DNA of 64,000 nt from Streptomyces cyaneus (GTDB lineage Bacteria > Actinomycetota > Actinomycetes > Streptomycetales > Streptomycetaceae). Below, one piece after another: positions 42,675 to 51,945 of the stretch. A program made the translations under genes and the position numbers. The stretch is from positions 1,054,001-1,118,000 of the forward strand of contig NZ_ML138678.1 in NCBI RefSeq assembly GCF_004028635.1. Reading direction: 5' to 3'. Each line of letters starts with the position of its first letter. The first letter of the stretch is position 1. A model generated the notes under the pieces. It saw nothing but the letters and a program-made list of their open reading frames with translations. It was not told where the DNA came from and ran no database searches.

Positions 42675-44465
42675 TCAGCCCTTCTTCAGCACCAGTTCCG
42701 TGTTGCGGTCCTTGCGGTCGCCCGCCAGGGTCGAGCGGGCGCCGGGGGCGTTGAAGGACAGCTCGCGGTAGAGGGCGGCCAGGCCCGTCTGGGAGTGGTC
42801 GGTGAAGTCCGTGGCGTGCGGGGCCGAGGACTCGATCAGGGTGGTGAAGAGGGAGATCGTGCCGTCCTTGTTGTCCACCACCTCGATGATCCGGGCGAGT
42901 TGGGGGAAGTCGACGTGGGAGGCGGTGGAGATCTCCCAGAAGGAGCCGCCGCCGGCGCCGGAGCGCGGGGTGATGACGTTCTTGTGGATGTGGCCGTTCA
43001 CCCAGGCGAGGACGTTGCGGTGACCGGTGAGCAGCTTGACCACCTCGGCGCCGCCCACGCGCCGCTCGTTCGGGCGGGCCGGGTCGCGGCGGAGGTTGCC
43101 CATCGTCTCGCTGGTGTGATGGCTGAAGATGATCGCGTACGAGTCCTTGTTCTCCCGCAGCGTCCGGTCCAGCCAGTTGAACTGGGCCGCCCCGATGGAC
43201 CCTTCGTAGTGGCCGCCGGGATCGGTGGTGTCGAGGCTGATGCCGATGACGTCGTCGGCGATGCGGAAGCTGTAGTACTGGGTGCCCGCGTCCAGGTTGG
43301 CCGTCGAGTAGCCGTGCCCCACCGGGCCGAGGCCCCGGTGGGCCGGGTTCAGGTGGGCATGCAGATACTCCCTGGGCGTGAACGGGGCCCGGCTCTCGTC
43401 CGGCGTGACCGAGCGCATCGAGCGGGCGTGGGCCTTGAGGAAGTCCTTGAAGACGGTGCCGCGCGGGTCCTTGTCCTGCTTGAGGGAGTCCTGGAGCTTC
43501 TTGGCGTCCGCGGCCGAGACGTTCATCAGCTTCTTGCCGCCGACGGCGAGGTCGGTCAGGTAGGAGTCGCTGTGCGAGGCGTAGGTGCCGAGCGGCATCG
43601 CGTCGTGGTTGCCGACCGTCGAGTACCACGGGATGTTCAGGCCGGGGCTGCGCAGTTCGCGGATCGCGGCGGCGAGGAAACCCTCGATGTACGGGAAGCC
43701 GAGCTGCTTGTCGGCGTCGCGGACGCTGTCGTCGGCCTGCCAGTACAGCTTCAGGCCGCTGTTCTGGACGCCCTCGTAACTCCGCGGGTCACCGGTGTTG
43801 GGGGTGACACGGCCGCCGCTCATCACCGTCAGGAACCACTCCAGCTCGGACTTGGCGTTGTTGTCCGTGTTGTCGCCGGTGGTCATGGCGAAGTGGAACG
43901 GGGCACCGGTGACGGGGGCGCCCCGCAGCGCGTTGATCCGCTCGACGAGCGCGACGGCGCCCGGCACGGTCAGCGCCTCCTGCGGCCGCCAGGCGTGCAC
44001 GTCGGTCGAGCGCAGGTACTCCAGCCGCAGCGGGTGCTGGGCGTCGATCAGGTGCAGGTCGGTGAGCTGGACGAAGGCGGCGAGCGCCGTACGCCGGCTC
44101 TCGCGCCCCGACTTGGCCGCCGCCAGGTTCTCGCGGACGACCCGCTTCCAGCCGGGGCCGTGGCCGAGCCGCCGGTAGCCGGAGGTGCCGCGCGGGGTGG
44201 CGACCGAGGTGAGGGTGGTGCCCCGGGTGTACGGCGCGAGCGCGACCGGCAGTCTGCGGGAGGCACCGACGGGCGCCTCGGCGGCGGCGTTGCCCGCGGC
44301 GGCGCCCGGTGCGCTCGCGGGGGTCGTGGTGGTGGCGGCCTGGCTTTCGGTGGGCCGCAGGGCGTAGCCGACGCCCGCGGAGAGGGTCACCGCTCCGGTG
44401 GCGGCGAGCAGGGTACGGCGGTGGACCCCCAGCGCGGAGCTGGCGACAGAGCGTATGCGCGACAT
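42675..44465 (-). CDS. Secreted metallophosphoesterase (TIGR03767-type)
   Basis: A 596-residue protein started at the ATG at 44465, since the longer ORF upstream is not protein-like. A Tat/Sec-type signal (RRTLLAATGAVTLSAG, about 17-32) precedes the calcineurin-like fold. Metal ligands are visible: QLTDLHLID (about 125-133), TTGDNTDNN (about 197-205), STVGNHD (about 280-286), FSHHT (about 472-476) and NGHIHKN (about 513-519). The domain composition matches the actinobacterial TIGR03767 phosphoesterases of unknown substrate. Upstream of it (44466-44696) I see only a short promoter gap. Confidence 0.88.
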   Translation of the reverse strand: MSRIRSVASSALGVHRRTLLAATGAVTLSAGVGYALRPTESQAATTTTPASAPGAAAGNAAAEAPVGASRRLPVALAPYTRGTTLTSVATPRGTSGYRRLGHGPGWKRVVRENLAAAKSGRESRRTALAAFVQLTDLHLIDAQHPLRLEYLRSTDVHAWRPQEALTVPGAVALVERINALRGAPVTGAPFHFAMTTGDNTDNNAKSELEWFLTVMSGGRVTPNTGDPRSYEGVQNSGLKLYWQADDSVRDADKQLGFPYIEGFLAAAIRELRSPGLNIPWYSTVGNHDAMPLGTYASHSDSYLTDLAVGGKKLMNVSAADAKKLQDSLKQDKDPRGTVFKDFLKAHARSMRSVTPDESRAPFTPREYLHAHLNPAHRGLGPVGHGYSTANLDAGTQYYSFRIADDVIGISLDTTDPGGHYEGSIGAAQFNWLDRTLRENKDSYAIIFSHHTSETMGNLRRDPARPNERRVGGAEVVKLLTGHRNVLAWVNGHIHKNVITPRSGAGGGSFWEISTASHVDFPQLARIIEVVDNKDGTISLFTTLIESSAPHATDFTDHSQTGLAALYRELSFNAPGARSTLAGDRKDRNTELVLKKG

Positions 44466-44696
44466 GGCGCGGTCTCCCCGAGTGCGAACGCGTCGGCAGT
44501 GGTCGCGGGTGGTCGCCGAGGCGAACCTCCCGCTCACTGTGGATCGTTGGCACCGGGGATGACCTGTGCATGAACATGGCGGCAACGGGCAGCGCCGATC
44601 ACCGTACGTGGATCTTGGCCCACCCTCCGCGTCCACGGCCGCTCCTTCAACGGCCGGAACGCGGTCACTCAGTGTTCATCTTCCGGGGTAGTGAAG

Positions 44697-45158
44697 CTAT
44701 TTCCCGGCGGTTTGGATCCGCCCCGCGGCCGGCCGTTCGCGCCACAGCGCCAGCCCCTTGTCGACCATGGAGACGCGGGTCAGACCCGTCACATCGTCCA
44801 GGGGGTGCCAGGCCGCCATGTCGGTGGAGCCGTTGGCCTCGTAGCGCAGATCGCCGCCGGTGATCCGGGCCTCGTAGACGAGCCGTACGCCGTGGTGGTC
44901 GACGGCCCGGCCGAAGCGGCGGATCGGGAACACGCGATGGGAGGAGTCGATGCCCAGCAGGCCGGTGGGCTCGACGAGGTAGCCGGTCTCCTCCTCCACC
45001 TCCCGCACGACCGTGTCGTAGGGATCCTCACCGTGCTCCATGCCGCCGCCGGGCAGGACCCACTCGTAGCCGCCGCCGGGCGCCGGGGAGCGCGCGAGGA
45101 GGAGCTGTCCGTCACGTACGCAAATGGCGTAGGCCGCCACCCTCAACTTCTTTTGCAC
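44697..45158 (-). CDS. NUDIX hydrolase
   Basis: A 153-residue protein that cleaves nucleoside diphosphates linked to another moiety. The Nudix box runs from LPGGGMEHGEDPYDTV into VREVEEETGYLV (about 35-60), with the required G-x5-E-x7-R-E-U-x-E-E-x-G-U pattern intact. Substrate unknown. The start is the ATG at 45158; upstream is a 226-bp gap to the subtilase gene, holding a short palindrome (ATAGGGGGTTTCCCCCAT at 45251-45268) and no gene. Confidence 0.92.
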   Translation of the reverse strand: MQKKLRVAAYAICVRDGQLLLARSPAPGGGYEWVLPGGGMEHGEDPYDTVVREVEEETGYLVEPTGLLGIDSSHRVFPIRRFGRAVDHHGVRLVYEARITGGDLRYEANGSTDMAAWHPLDDVTGLTRVSMVDKGLALWRERPAAGRIQTAGK

Positions 45159-45384
45159 GTAGGGACGTTAGTCGCCCGGGACCGAATCGGCAGGTGAATA
45201 TCCAGCATTACGGGCGCCTTGCCCTCTTCGTTCCCACTCACCCCAATTGCATAGGGGGTTTCCCCCATCCCTCCATTTCGATTCGGTCAACTCTTCCCAA
45301 ACATCCTTCCCTTGCGTAAGGCTGTGCGGTCGTCCGGTATCGCATACCGGACAGCCGATGCTCCTTTACCAACAAGGGATGCCG

Positions 45385-48300
45385 ATGACCCTCACCCCCC
45401 AGCGCGAACCGAAGCCGGGCGCGAGACGCGCGGCCCGCATAGCCGTGGCCGCAGGTCTCGTCGCCGCGCTCTCCGCGGCCGGGCCGATACCCATGGCCAT
45501 GGCCGGGGACCCCGCGCCCGCCGCGGCGGACCCGAGCGTCAAGTCCGCGCACGACAAGCTCGGTTCGGCCGACGCCGATCTGCTCGCCGAGGCCAAGGCC
45601 GACGGCGACAAGAACGTCACGATGATGGTCGCGACCGCGCCCGGCCAGACCGAGAAGGTCGCCGAGCAGCTGGACGCGGTCGGCTCTGTGGGCCGTACCT
45701 ACGACAAGCTCGGCTACGTCCGGGCCACCGTCCCCACCGGCAAGGCCGACTCGGCCATCGCCGCGGCGGCGAAGCTCTCCTCGGTGCACGGCATCGACCT
45801 GCGCGAGGAGATACCCCTGGAGGACCCCGCCGTCGACACGAAGGCGTCGACGGCCGCCGCGACCTCGTACTCCGCGCCGAACAAGAACACCCCGGCCGAG
45901 AACCCGTACAACCCGTCCTTCGAGACGGGCGCCGTCGACTTCGTGGATGACCACCCGAAGGCGGACGGCCGCGGCATCACCATCGGCATCCTCGACTCGG
46001 GCATCGACCTCGGCCACCCGGCGCTGCAGAAGACCACGACCGGTGAGCGGAAGATAGTCGACTGGGTCACCGCCACCGACCCGCTCCTCGACAGCGACCG
46101 CACCTGGCGCCCGATGGTGACCTCCGTCTCCGGGCCCAGCTTCACCTACGGCGGCAAGACCTGGACCGCACCCGCCGGCTCCTACCAGGTCAGCACGTTC
46201 CTGGAGTCGTACACCACCGGCGGCGACGCGGCGGGCGACGCCAACCGCGACGGCGACAAGACCGACTCGTGGGGCGTGCTGTACGACGCCGCGGCCGGCA
46301 CGGTCCGTGTCGACCTCAACAACAACAACGACTTCGGTGACGACACCCCGATGAAGCCGTACAAGGACGGCTTCCAGATCGGCTACTTCGGCACCGACAA
46401 CCCGGCCACCGATGTGGCCGAGCGGCAGCCGTTCGTCGTGCAGATCCGCAAGGACGTGCCGATGGACCCGCTGGGCGGCGACTGGGTCGGCCAGAAGCGC
46501 GACTTCGTCAACATCGGTGTCATCGAGTCCGAGCACGGCACGCACGTCGCCGGCATCACCGCCGCGAACGGCCTGTTCGGCGGCAAGATGAACGGCGCGG
46601 CCCCGGGCGCGAAGCTCGTCGCGTCCCGTGCCTGCACCTGGACCGGCGGCTGCACCAATGTCGCGCTCACCGAGGGCATGATCGACCTCGTCGTCAACCG
46701 TGGCGTCGACATCGTCAACATGTCCATCGGCGGTCTCCCGGCGCTGAACGACGGCAACAACGCCCGCGCCGAGCTGTACACGCGCCTCATCGACACCTAC
46801 GGCGTGCAGCTGGTGATCTCGGCCGGCAACTCCGGCCCCGGCGCCAACACCATCGGCGACCCGGCGCTGGCCGCCAAGGTCATCTCGGTCGGCGCGACCA
46901 TCTCCAAGGAGACGTGGGCCGCCAACTACGGCTCGGTCGTGTCCAAGCCGTACGCGATGATGCCGTTCTCCTCGCGCGGCCCGCGTGAGGACGGCGGCTT
47001 CACCCCGACGCTGTCCGCGCCGGGTGCCGCGATCAACACCATCCAGACCTGGCTGCCGGGCGCCCCGGTCGCCGAGTCCGGCTACTCGCTCCCGGCCGGC
47101 TACGGCATGCTCCAGGGCACGTCGATGGCGTCCCCGCAGGCGGCGGGCGCGTCCGCGCTGCTGCTGAGCGCCGCCAAGCAGAAGGGCATAGCCCTGACGC
47201 CGGCGAAGCTGCGCACGGCCCTCACCTCGACTGCCGACCACATCAAGGGCGTTCAGGCGTACGAGGAGGGTGCCGGGCTCATCAACATCGAGGACGCCTG
47301 GGACTCGATCCGTGACGGCGCCACCGCCCACGAGTACACCGTGAAGGCGCCGGTCGACACCGCGATCGACCAGTTCCTGAAGACCCCGGGCTTCGGCACG
47401 GGCGTATACGACCGCGAGGGCGGCCTCAAGGCCGGGCAGAAGAAGACGTACGACGTCACCATCACCCGTACGTCCGGTGCGGACAAGGCGATCCGGCACG
47501 AGCTGCACCTGGAGAACAACGCCGGGGACACCTTCCGGATCGTCGGCGACGACGAGATCAGCCTCGGCCTGAACAAGCCGGTCACCGTCAAGGTCGCCGC
47601 CAAGCCGTCCTCGGCCGGCATCAAGAGCGCGATCCTGGAGGTCGACGACCCGCGCACCGAGGGCATCGACAAGCAGGTCCTCAACACGGTCGTGGTCTCG
47701 GCGCCGCTGAAGTACACCTACTCGGCGGCCGGTTCGGTGCAGCGCAACAGCACCAAGCACTACTTCGTGACCGTCCCCGAGGGCGCCAAGTCGCTGGAGG
47801 TCGCGATCGGCGGGCTGAAGGACAAGAGCCAGACCCGGTTCATCGCCATCCACCCGTACGGCACCCCGTCCGACCCGACCGGCACGCCGAACTGCTACAA
47901 CAACTACCTCGCCGGCAACGGCTGCAAGCCGGACGTGCGTGCCTACGCCGACCCGCAGCCCGGCGTCTGGGAGATCGAGGTCGAGTCGCGCCGTACGTCG
48001 CCGCTGCTCGACAACCCGTACACGCTGGACGTCACCGTCCTGGGCGCGGCCTTCGACCCGGAGACCGTGACCGTCCCCGAGGCCAAGGTCGGCACCCCGG
48101 CCGCCGCCTCCTGGAAGGTGACCAACGGCTACGCCGCGATCGACGGCAAGCTGGCCGGCGGCCCGCTCGGCTCCTCGAAGACGGCCCGTCCGACCATCGC
48201 CGAGGGCGCCACGCAGACCACCACGGTCGAGGTGCCCGAGGGCGCGACCTCGCTCGACGTCTCCATCGGCAACGTCTCCGACGCGGCCGCCGACCTCGAC

Positions 48301-48672
48301 CTGGTCGTCCGCAACGCGGCCGGCACCGAGGTGGGCAGCTCCGCCGACGGTGACTCGGAGGAGGCGGTCTCGGTCGCGAACCCGGCCGCCGGGAAGTACA
48401 GCATCGAGGTCGTCGGCTACGCGGTGCCGAGCGGCTCGACGGCGTACGACTACCTGGACGTGTTCTTCTCCGCCACGCTCGGCACGGTCAAGGTCGACGA
48501 GTCGGCGCCGGTGAAGCTCGGCACGGGTGACTCGGCCACCGTCACGGGCAGCGTCACCGCCCAGGCGGCCGCGCCGGAGGGCCGCGAGTTCTTCGGCCAG
48601 GTCCAGCTGCTGAACGCGCGCGGCACGGTCGCGGGCATCGGCAGCGTGAAGATCGAGAAGGTCACGCCGTAG
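45385..48672 (+). CDS. Large secreted subtilisin-like serine protease (S8)
   Basis: A 1095-residue exoprotease. The ATG at 45385 is used because AAGGG is 7 bp upstream (the ATG at 45379 would be too close). A signal peptide lies at about 15-45, and a pro-region (I9-like) fills about 60-150. The catalytic triad is Asp204 (GILDSGID), His384 (EHGTHVAGI) and Ser580 (QGTSMASPQAAG), with the oxyanion Asn in SAGNSGPG near 490. After 650 come beta-sandwich domains, one near 840-930 and a pre-peptidase-like C-terminal domain at 960-1075. The large Asp-His insert (180 residues) is unusual but known in Streptomyces S8 proteases. A perfect terminator follows. Confidence 0.94.
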   Translation: MTLTPQREPKPGARRAARIAVAAGLVAALSAAGPIPMAMAGDPAPAAADPSVKSAHDKLGSADADLLAEAKADGDKNVTMMVATAPGQTEKVAEQLDAVGSVGRTYDKLGYVRATVPTGKADSAIAAAAKLSSVHGIDLREEIPLEDPAVDTKASTAAATSYSAPNKNTPAENPYNPSFETGAVDFVDDHPKADGRGITIGILDSGIDLGHPALQKTTTGERKIVDWVTATDPLLDSDRTWRPMVTSVSGPSFTYGGKTWTAPAGSYQVSTFLESYTTGGDAAGDANRDGDKTDSWGVLYDAAAGTVRVDLNNNNDFGDDTPMKPYKDGFQIGYFGTDNPATDVAERQPFVVQIRKDVPMDPLGGDWVGQKRDFVNIGVIESEHGTHVAGITAANGLFGGKMNGAAPGAKLVASRACTWTGGCTNVALTEGMIDLVVNRGVDIVNMSIGGLPALNDGNNARAELYTRLIDTYGVQLVISAGNSGPGANTIGDPALAAKVISVGATISKETWAANYGSVVSKPYAMMPFSSRGPREDGGFTPTLSAPGAAINTIQTWLPGAPVAESGYSLPAGYGMLQGTSMASPQAAGASALLLSAAKQKGIALTPAKLRTALTSTADHIKGVQAYEEGAGLINIEDAWDSIRDGATAHEYTVKAPVDTAIDQFLKTPGFGTGVYDREGGLKAGQKKTYDVTITRTSGADKAIRHELHLENNAGDTFRIVGDDEISLGLNKPVTVKVAAKPSSAGIKSAILEVDDPRTEGIDKQVLNTVVVSAPLKYTYSAAGSVQRNSTKHYFVTVPEGAKSLEVAIGGLKDKSQTRFIAIHPYGTPSDPTGTPNCYNNYLAGNGCKPDVRAYADPQPGVWEIEVESRRTSPLLDNPYTLDVTVLGAAFDPETVTVPEAKVGTPAAASWKVTNGYAAIDGKLAGGPLGSSKTARPTIAEGATQTTTVEVPEGATSLDVSIGNVSDAAADLDLVVRNAAGTEVGSSADGDSEEAVSVANPAAGKYSIEVVGYAVPSGSTAYDYLDVFFSATLGTVKVDESAPVKLGTGDSATVTGSVTAQAAAPEGREFFGQVQLLNARGTVAGIGSVKIEKVTP

Positions 48673-48689
48673 TCCCTGGTACGACCATG

Positions 48690-48717
48690 GGGCGGGCGTC
48701 CGTACGGGCGCCCGCCC
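48690..48717. terminator. Bidirectional terminator after the subtilase
   Basis: GGGCGGGCG (48690-48698) and CGCCCGCCC (48709-48717) form a 9-bp stem around 10 nt, between converging genes. Confidence 0.85.
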
Positions 48718-48721
48718 TTCG

Positions 48722-49477
48722 TCATTCGCAGGTGACCTCGCCCGCGTCGGACAGCGCGTCGGTGATCCAGGCCCGTTCGAGGGCGATGTCCTTCTCACCG
48801 ACGGCCCAGACGTCCGCTGCCGCGGCATGCCGCGGGACGCCGACCAGGATGTGTTCGCCCTTGTGGACGATGCCCTCCTCCATCAGGAAGGTCACCTCGT
48901 CGTCCTTGCTCTTCTTCGGGTGGTAGAAGCGGGTCACCCGCAGCGTGATCCGCTCCTGCGCCGTCGCGGGCAGCGGCTCCACGGCGGTGACGTCTCCCTC
49001 GGCGACCAGGCGGGCGCAGGCGAGGTAGAGAGGGCTCATGACGTCGGTGTCGGCCTCCTTGGAGCTCGACTGGTCGGCGCTGCCGCCCGAGGCAAGGCCG
49101 GCGTCCCCGCCCTGCGACACCAGCCAGCCCAGGCCGGCCACCACGGACGCGACGGCGGCCACCGCGAGGGTGCCGAAGGCCAGGGTGAACGCACGCCGCC
49201 GGGCGCGGGAAGGGCGTCGTGGGGGAACGGGCTCGGGGGCCTGGACCTGGGCCTGGGGCGGTTCGGCGAGCGCCTGACCGATGAGTCCCAACTGCTCCCG
49301 CAGCAGCGCCACATCGGCGGCGGCCGACCGGTGCTCGGCCATGAAGGCGGCGTCCGCGCGCGCCTCGTCCGGCAGCGGTTCGCCGGTGATCGCGGCCATC
49401 AGCGCGTCGGCGCGGGCACGGCCCTCGTAGCCGTCGTTGCCGTCGCGACCGTTGCGGCTTTCGTTCTCGGCGGTCAC
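48722..49477 (-). CDS. Membrane protein, probable anti-sigma factor of the ECF pair
   Basis: A 251-residue protein started at a GTG at 49477, one base after the sigma-factor stop (TGACGTG), so translationally coupled. The N-terminal 100 residues are cytosolic, acidic-basic mixed (ARADALMAAITGEPLPDEARADAAF), a membrane helix lies at about 105-125 (LAFGTLAVAAVASVVAGLGW), and the rest is extracytoplasmic. This is the layout of anti-sigma factors; no ZAS HxxxCxxC motif is visible. A cleavage or sensing signal cannot be told from sequence. Confidence 0.75.
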   Translation of the reverse strand: MTAENESRNGRDGNDGYEGRARADALMAAITGEPLPDEARADAAFMAEHRSAAADVALLREQLGLIGQALAEPPQAQVQAPEPVPPRRPSRARRRAFTLAFGTLAVAAVASVVAGLGWLVSQGGDAGLASGGSADQSSSKEADTDVMSPLYLACARLVAEGDVTAVEPLPATAQERITLRVTRFYHPKKSKDDEVTFLMEEGIVHKGEHILVGVPRHAAAADVWAVGEKDIALERAWITDALSDAGEVTCE

Positions 49478-49478
49478 G

Positions 49479-50006
49479 TCACACCACCTCGTCCTCGTGC
49501 AGGCGGGCGCGCAGGGCCCGTACCGCCGTGTGCAGCCTGCTCTTGACCGTTCCCTCCGGTATGCCGAGCTCCTCGGCGATGTCGCGCACCGGCAGGTCGC
49601 CGTAGAAGCGCAGGACGAGGACCTGACGCTGGGCGTCGGGCAGGTCGTCCAGGCCCCGGGCGACGGCGAGGGAGAGCAGGCTGGTGTCCTCGCCGGAGGG
49701 GTGTTCGAGCTGGCGCAGGGAGGCGAGCCGCTCCCCGAGCCGCTCCTGGCGCTTCTTGGCCCTGTGCCAGTCCATGGCGAGGTTGGAGGCGACGACCGCC
49801 GCCCACGCCGAGACGTCCCGCGGCGCCTCCCGCCCGCTCGCGGCCCGCTCCAGCAGCCGTAGGCGGACCTGCTGTACCCCGTCCAGCAGGTCCGCCTGTG
49901 GCACCCCGCCCAGCGCGAGCACCGCCCGCACCCGACGCTCCTGGGCCGCGTCCAGAGGATCTCCGTGAGCGTCCTCTTGGGCCCGGCGGGCCTTTCTGCG
50001 CAGCAC
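49479..50006 (-). CDS. ECF-subfamily RNA polymerase sigma factor
   Basis: A 175-residue sigma factor with regions 2 and 4 only. Region 2 covers about 40-85 (AWAAVVASNLAMDWHRAKKR) and region 4 about 115-165, with the helix-turn-helix DIAEELGIPEGTVKSRLHTAVRAL. The start is a GTG at 50006 behind GAGGGGGGTGG. It is followed at once by a membrane protein that probably holds it inactive until a signal arrives. A GGAAAC/CGT promoter-like pair upstream suggests autoregulation. The regulon is unknown. Confidence 0.93.
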   Translation of the reverse strand: MLRRKARRAQEDAHGDPLDAAQERRVRAVLALGGVPQADLLDGVQQVRLRLLERAASGREAPRDVSAWAAVVASNLAMDWHRAKKRQERLGERLASLRQLEHPSGEDTSLLSLAVARGLDDLPDAQRQVLVLRFYGDLPVRDIAEELGIPEGTVKSRLHTAVRALRARLHEDEVV

Positions 50007-50049
50007 AAGCCACCCCCCTCACCGCGTTTCTTCTAGGACGCCGCAGTGC

Positions 50050-50073
50050 ACGGAAACGTTCGACCGGGTTTCC
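50050..50073 (-). promoter_or_regulatory. Candidate ECF-type promoter of the sigma gene
   Basis: On the minus strand, GGAAAC (50073-50068) is followed after 15 bp by CGT (50052-50050), about 44 bp before the sigma start. GGAAC...CGT is the usual ECF promoter pattern in Streptomyces. The same region reads GGAAAC on the other strand too (50052-50057). The rest of the 309-bp gap to asd shows nothing further. Confidence 0.4.
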
Positions 50074-50270
50074 GGGAGTTCTGCGAGGCGTACGTCACAC
50101 CGACGCACGATGCAGCACAGCTTGCGGCACGAGGGCCTCGTAGGGTGAATTTCTGCAGCTCAGAGTGGGTGCGCACGGGAGTTCCGGAACCGGCGGGGCG
50201 CGCAGGGTGTCCCAGTACCCGGGCATGGACGGCAAAGAATTGGACAGGTGGACCAGGGTCGGCCGCATGA

Positions 50271-51332
<1,062 letters not shown>

Positions 51333-51356
51333 CCCCGCGCACCTCATGGCTGAGGG

Positions 51357-51833
51357 CTAAGCCCTGCGCACCTCGTAGAGGAAGCAGCCGTACTCGACGG
51401 CCCGGACGTGGACGAGCGCCACGGCCGGGTCGTCGAACGCGTTCTGGAGGGCCCCGGCGAACCCGTTCGCGTCCTCGACCAGCTGTCCGCCGAGGATGTG
51501 CCCCTCGGCCGAGTAGCGGCGCACCGTGCGGTGGGCGTTCGTGAAGGGCAGGGCGGCCCTGTCCGGTCCCGCGCACTCCTCGGCGTGGATGAAGACGGGC
51601 CCCTGCTCGTCGTACGCCCCGGGGCGGGCCCCGTTCTCCGCCGCCCAGCGGCGCAGGGGAGCGTACGAGACGAGGGCGATGAGCTCGCCGGGCGCGCTGT
51701 GGCGCAGGCAGCAGCGCAGGGGCGACCCGCCCTCCTCGTCGGTCACGGGAACCATTTGGCGCCCCGCGTCGTCAGCAGAGCGCAACTCCTTCAGGGCCGT
51801 CGCAGAGACGGGGCGTGCGAAGTAGGTCGTCAT
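51357..51833 (-). CDS. DUF1203 domain protein
   Basis: A 158-residue protein. RCCLRHSAPGELIALVSYAPL (from about residue 40 on) and PVFIHAEECAGP (about 78-89) are the conserved blocks of DUF1203, whose role is unknown. The ATG at 51833 follows CTGGGGAC; a longer ORF to 51866 is rejected. It converges with asd, 24 bp apart, and is divergent from the second pepN. Confidence 0.85.
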   Translation of the reverse strand: MTTYFARPVSATALKELRSADDAGRQMVPVTDEEGGSPLRCCLRHSAPGELIALVSYAPLRRWAAENGARPGAYDEQGPVFIHAEECAGPDRAALPFTNAHRTVRRYSAEGHILGGQLVEDANGFAGALQNAFDDPAVALVHVRAVEYGCFLYEVRRA

Positions 51834-51945
51834 GTCCCCAGCGTCACGCGCGTCCGCCCCGCCCACCGGCGGTTAACGGACATCGCGCTCCGTGCTGGTC
51901 CCGTGGAAGGATGGCGCAACCCACACATATCGAGGAGATGACCGC

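Noticed and set aside
45238..48828. A 1196-codon open frame on the minus strand opposite the subtilase gene
   Set aside because: It is the antisense shadow of a high-GC gene: composition is Arg/Gly/Val-rich without domains, while the plus strand shows a complete catalytic triad, signal peptide and ribosome-binding site.
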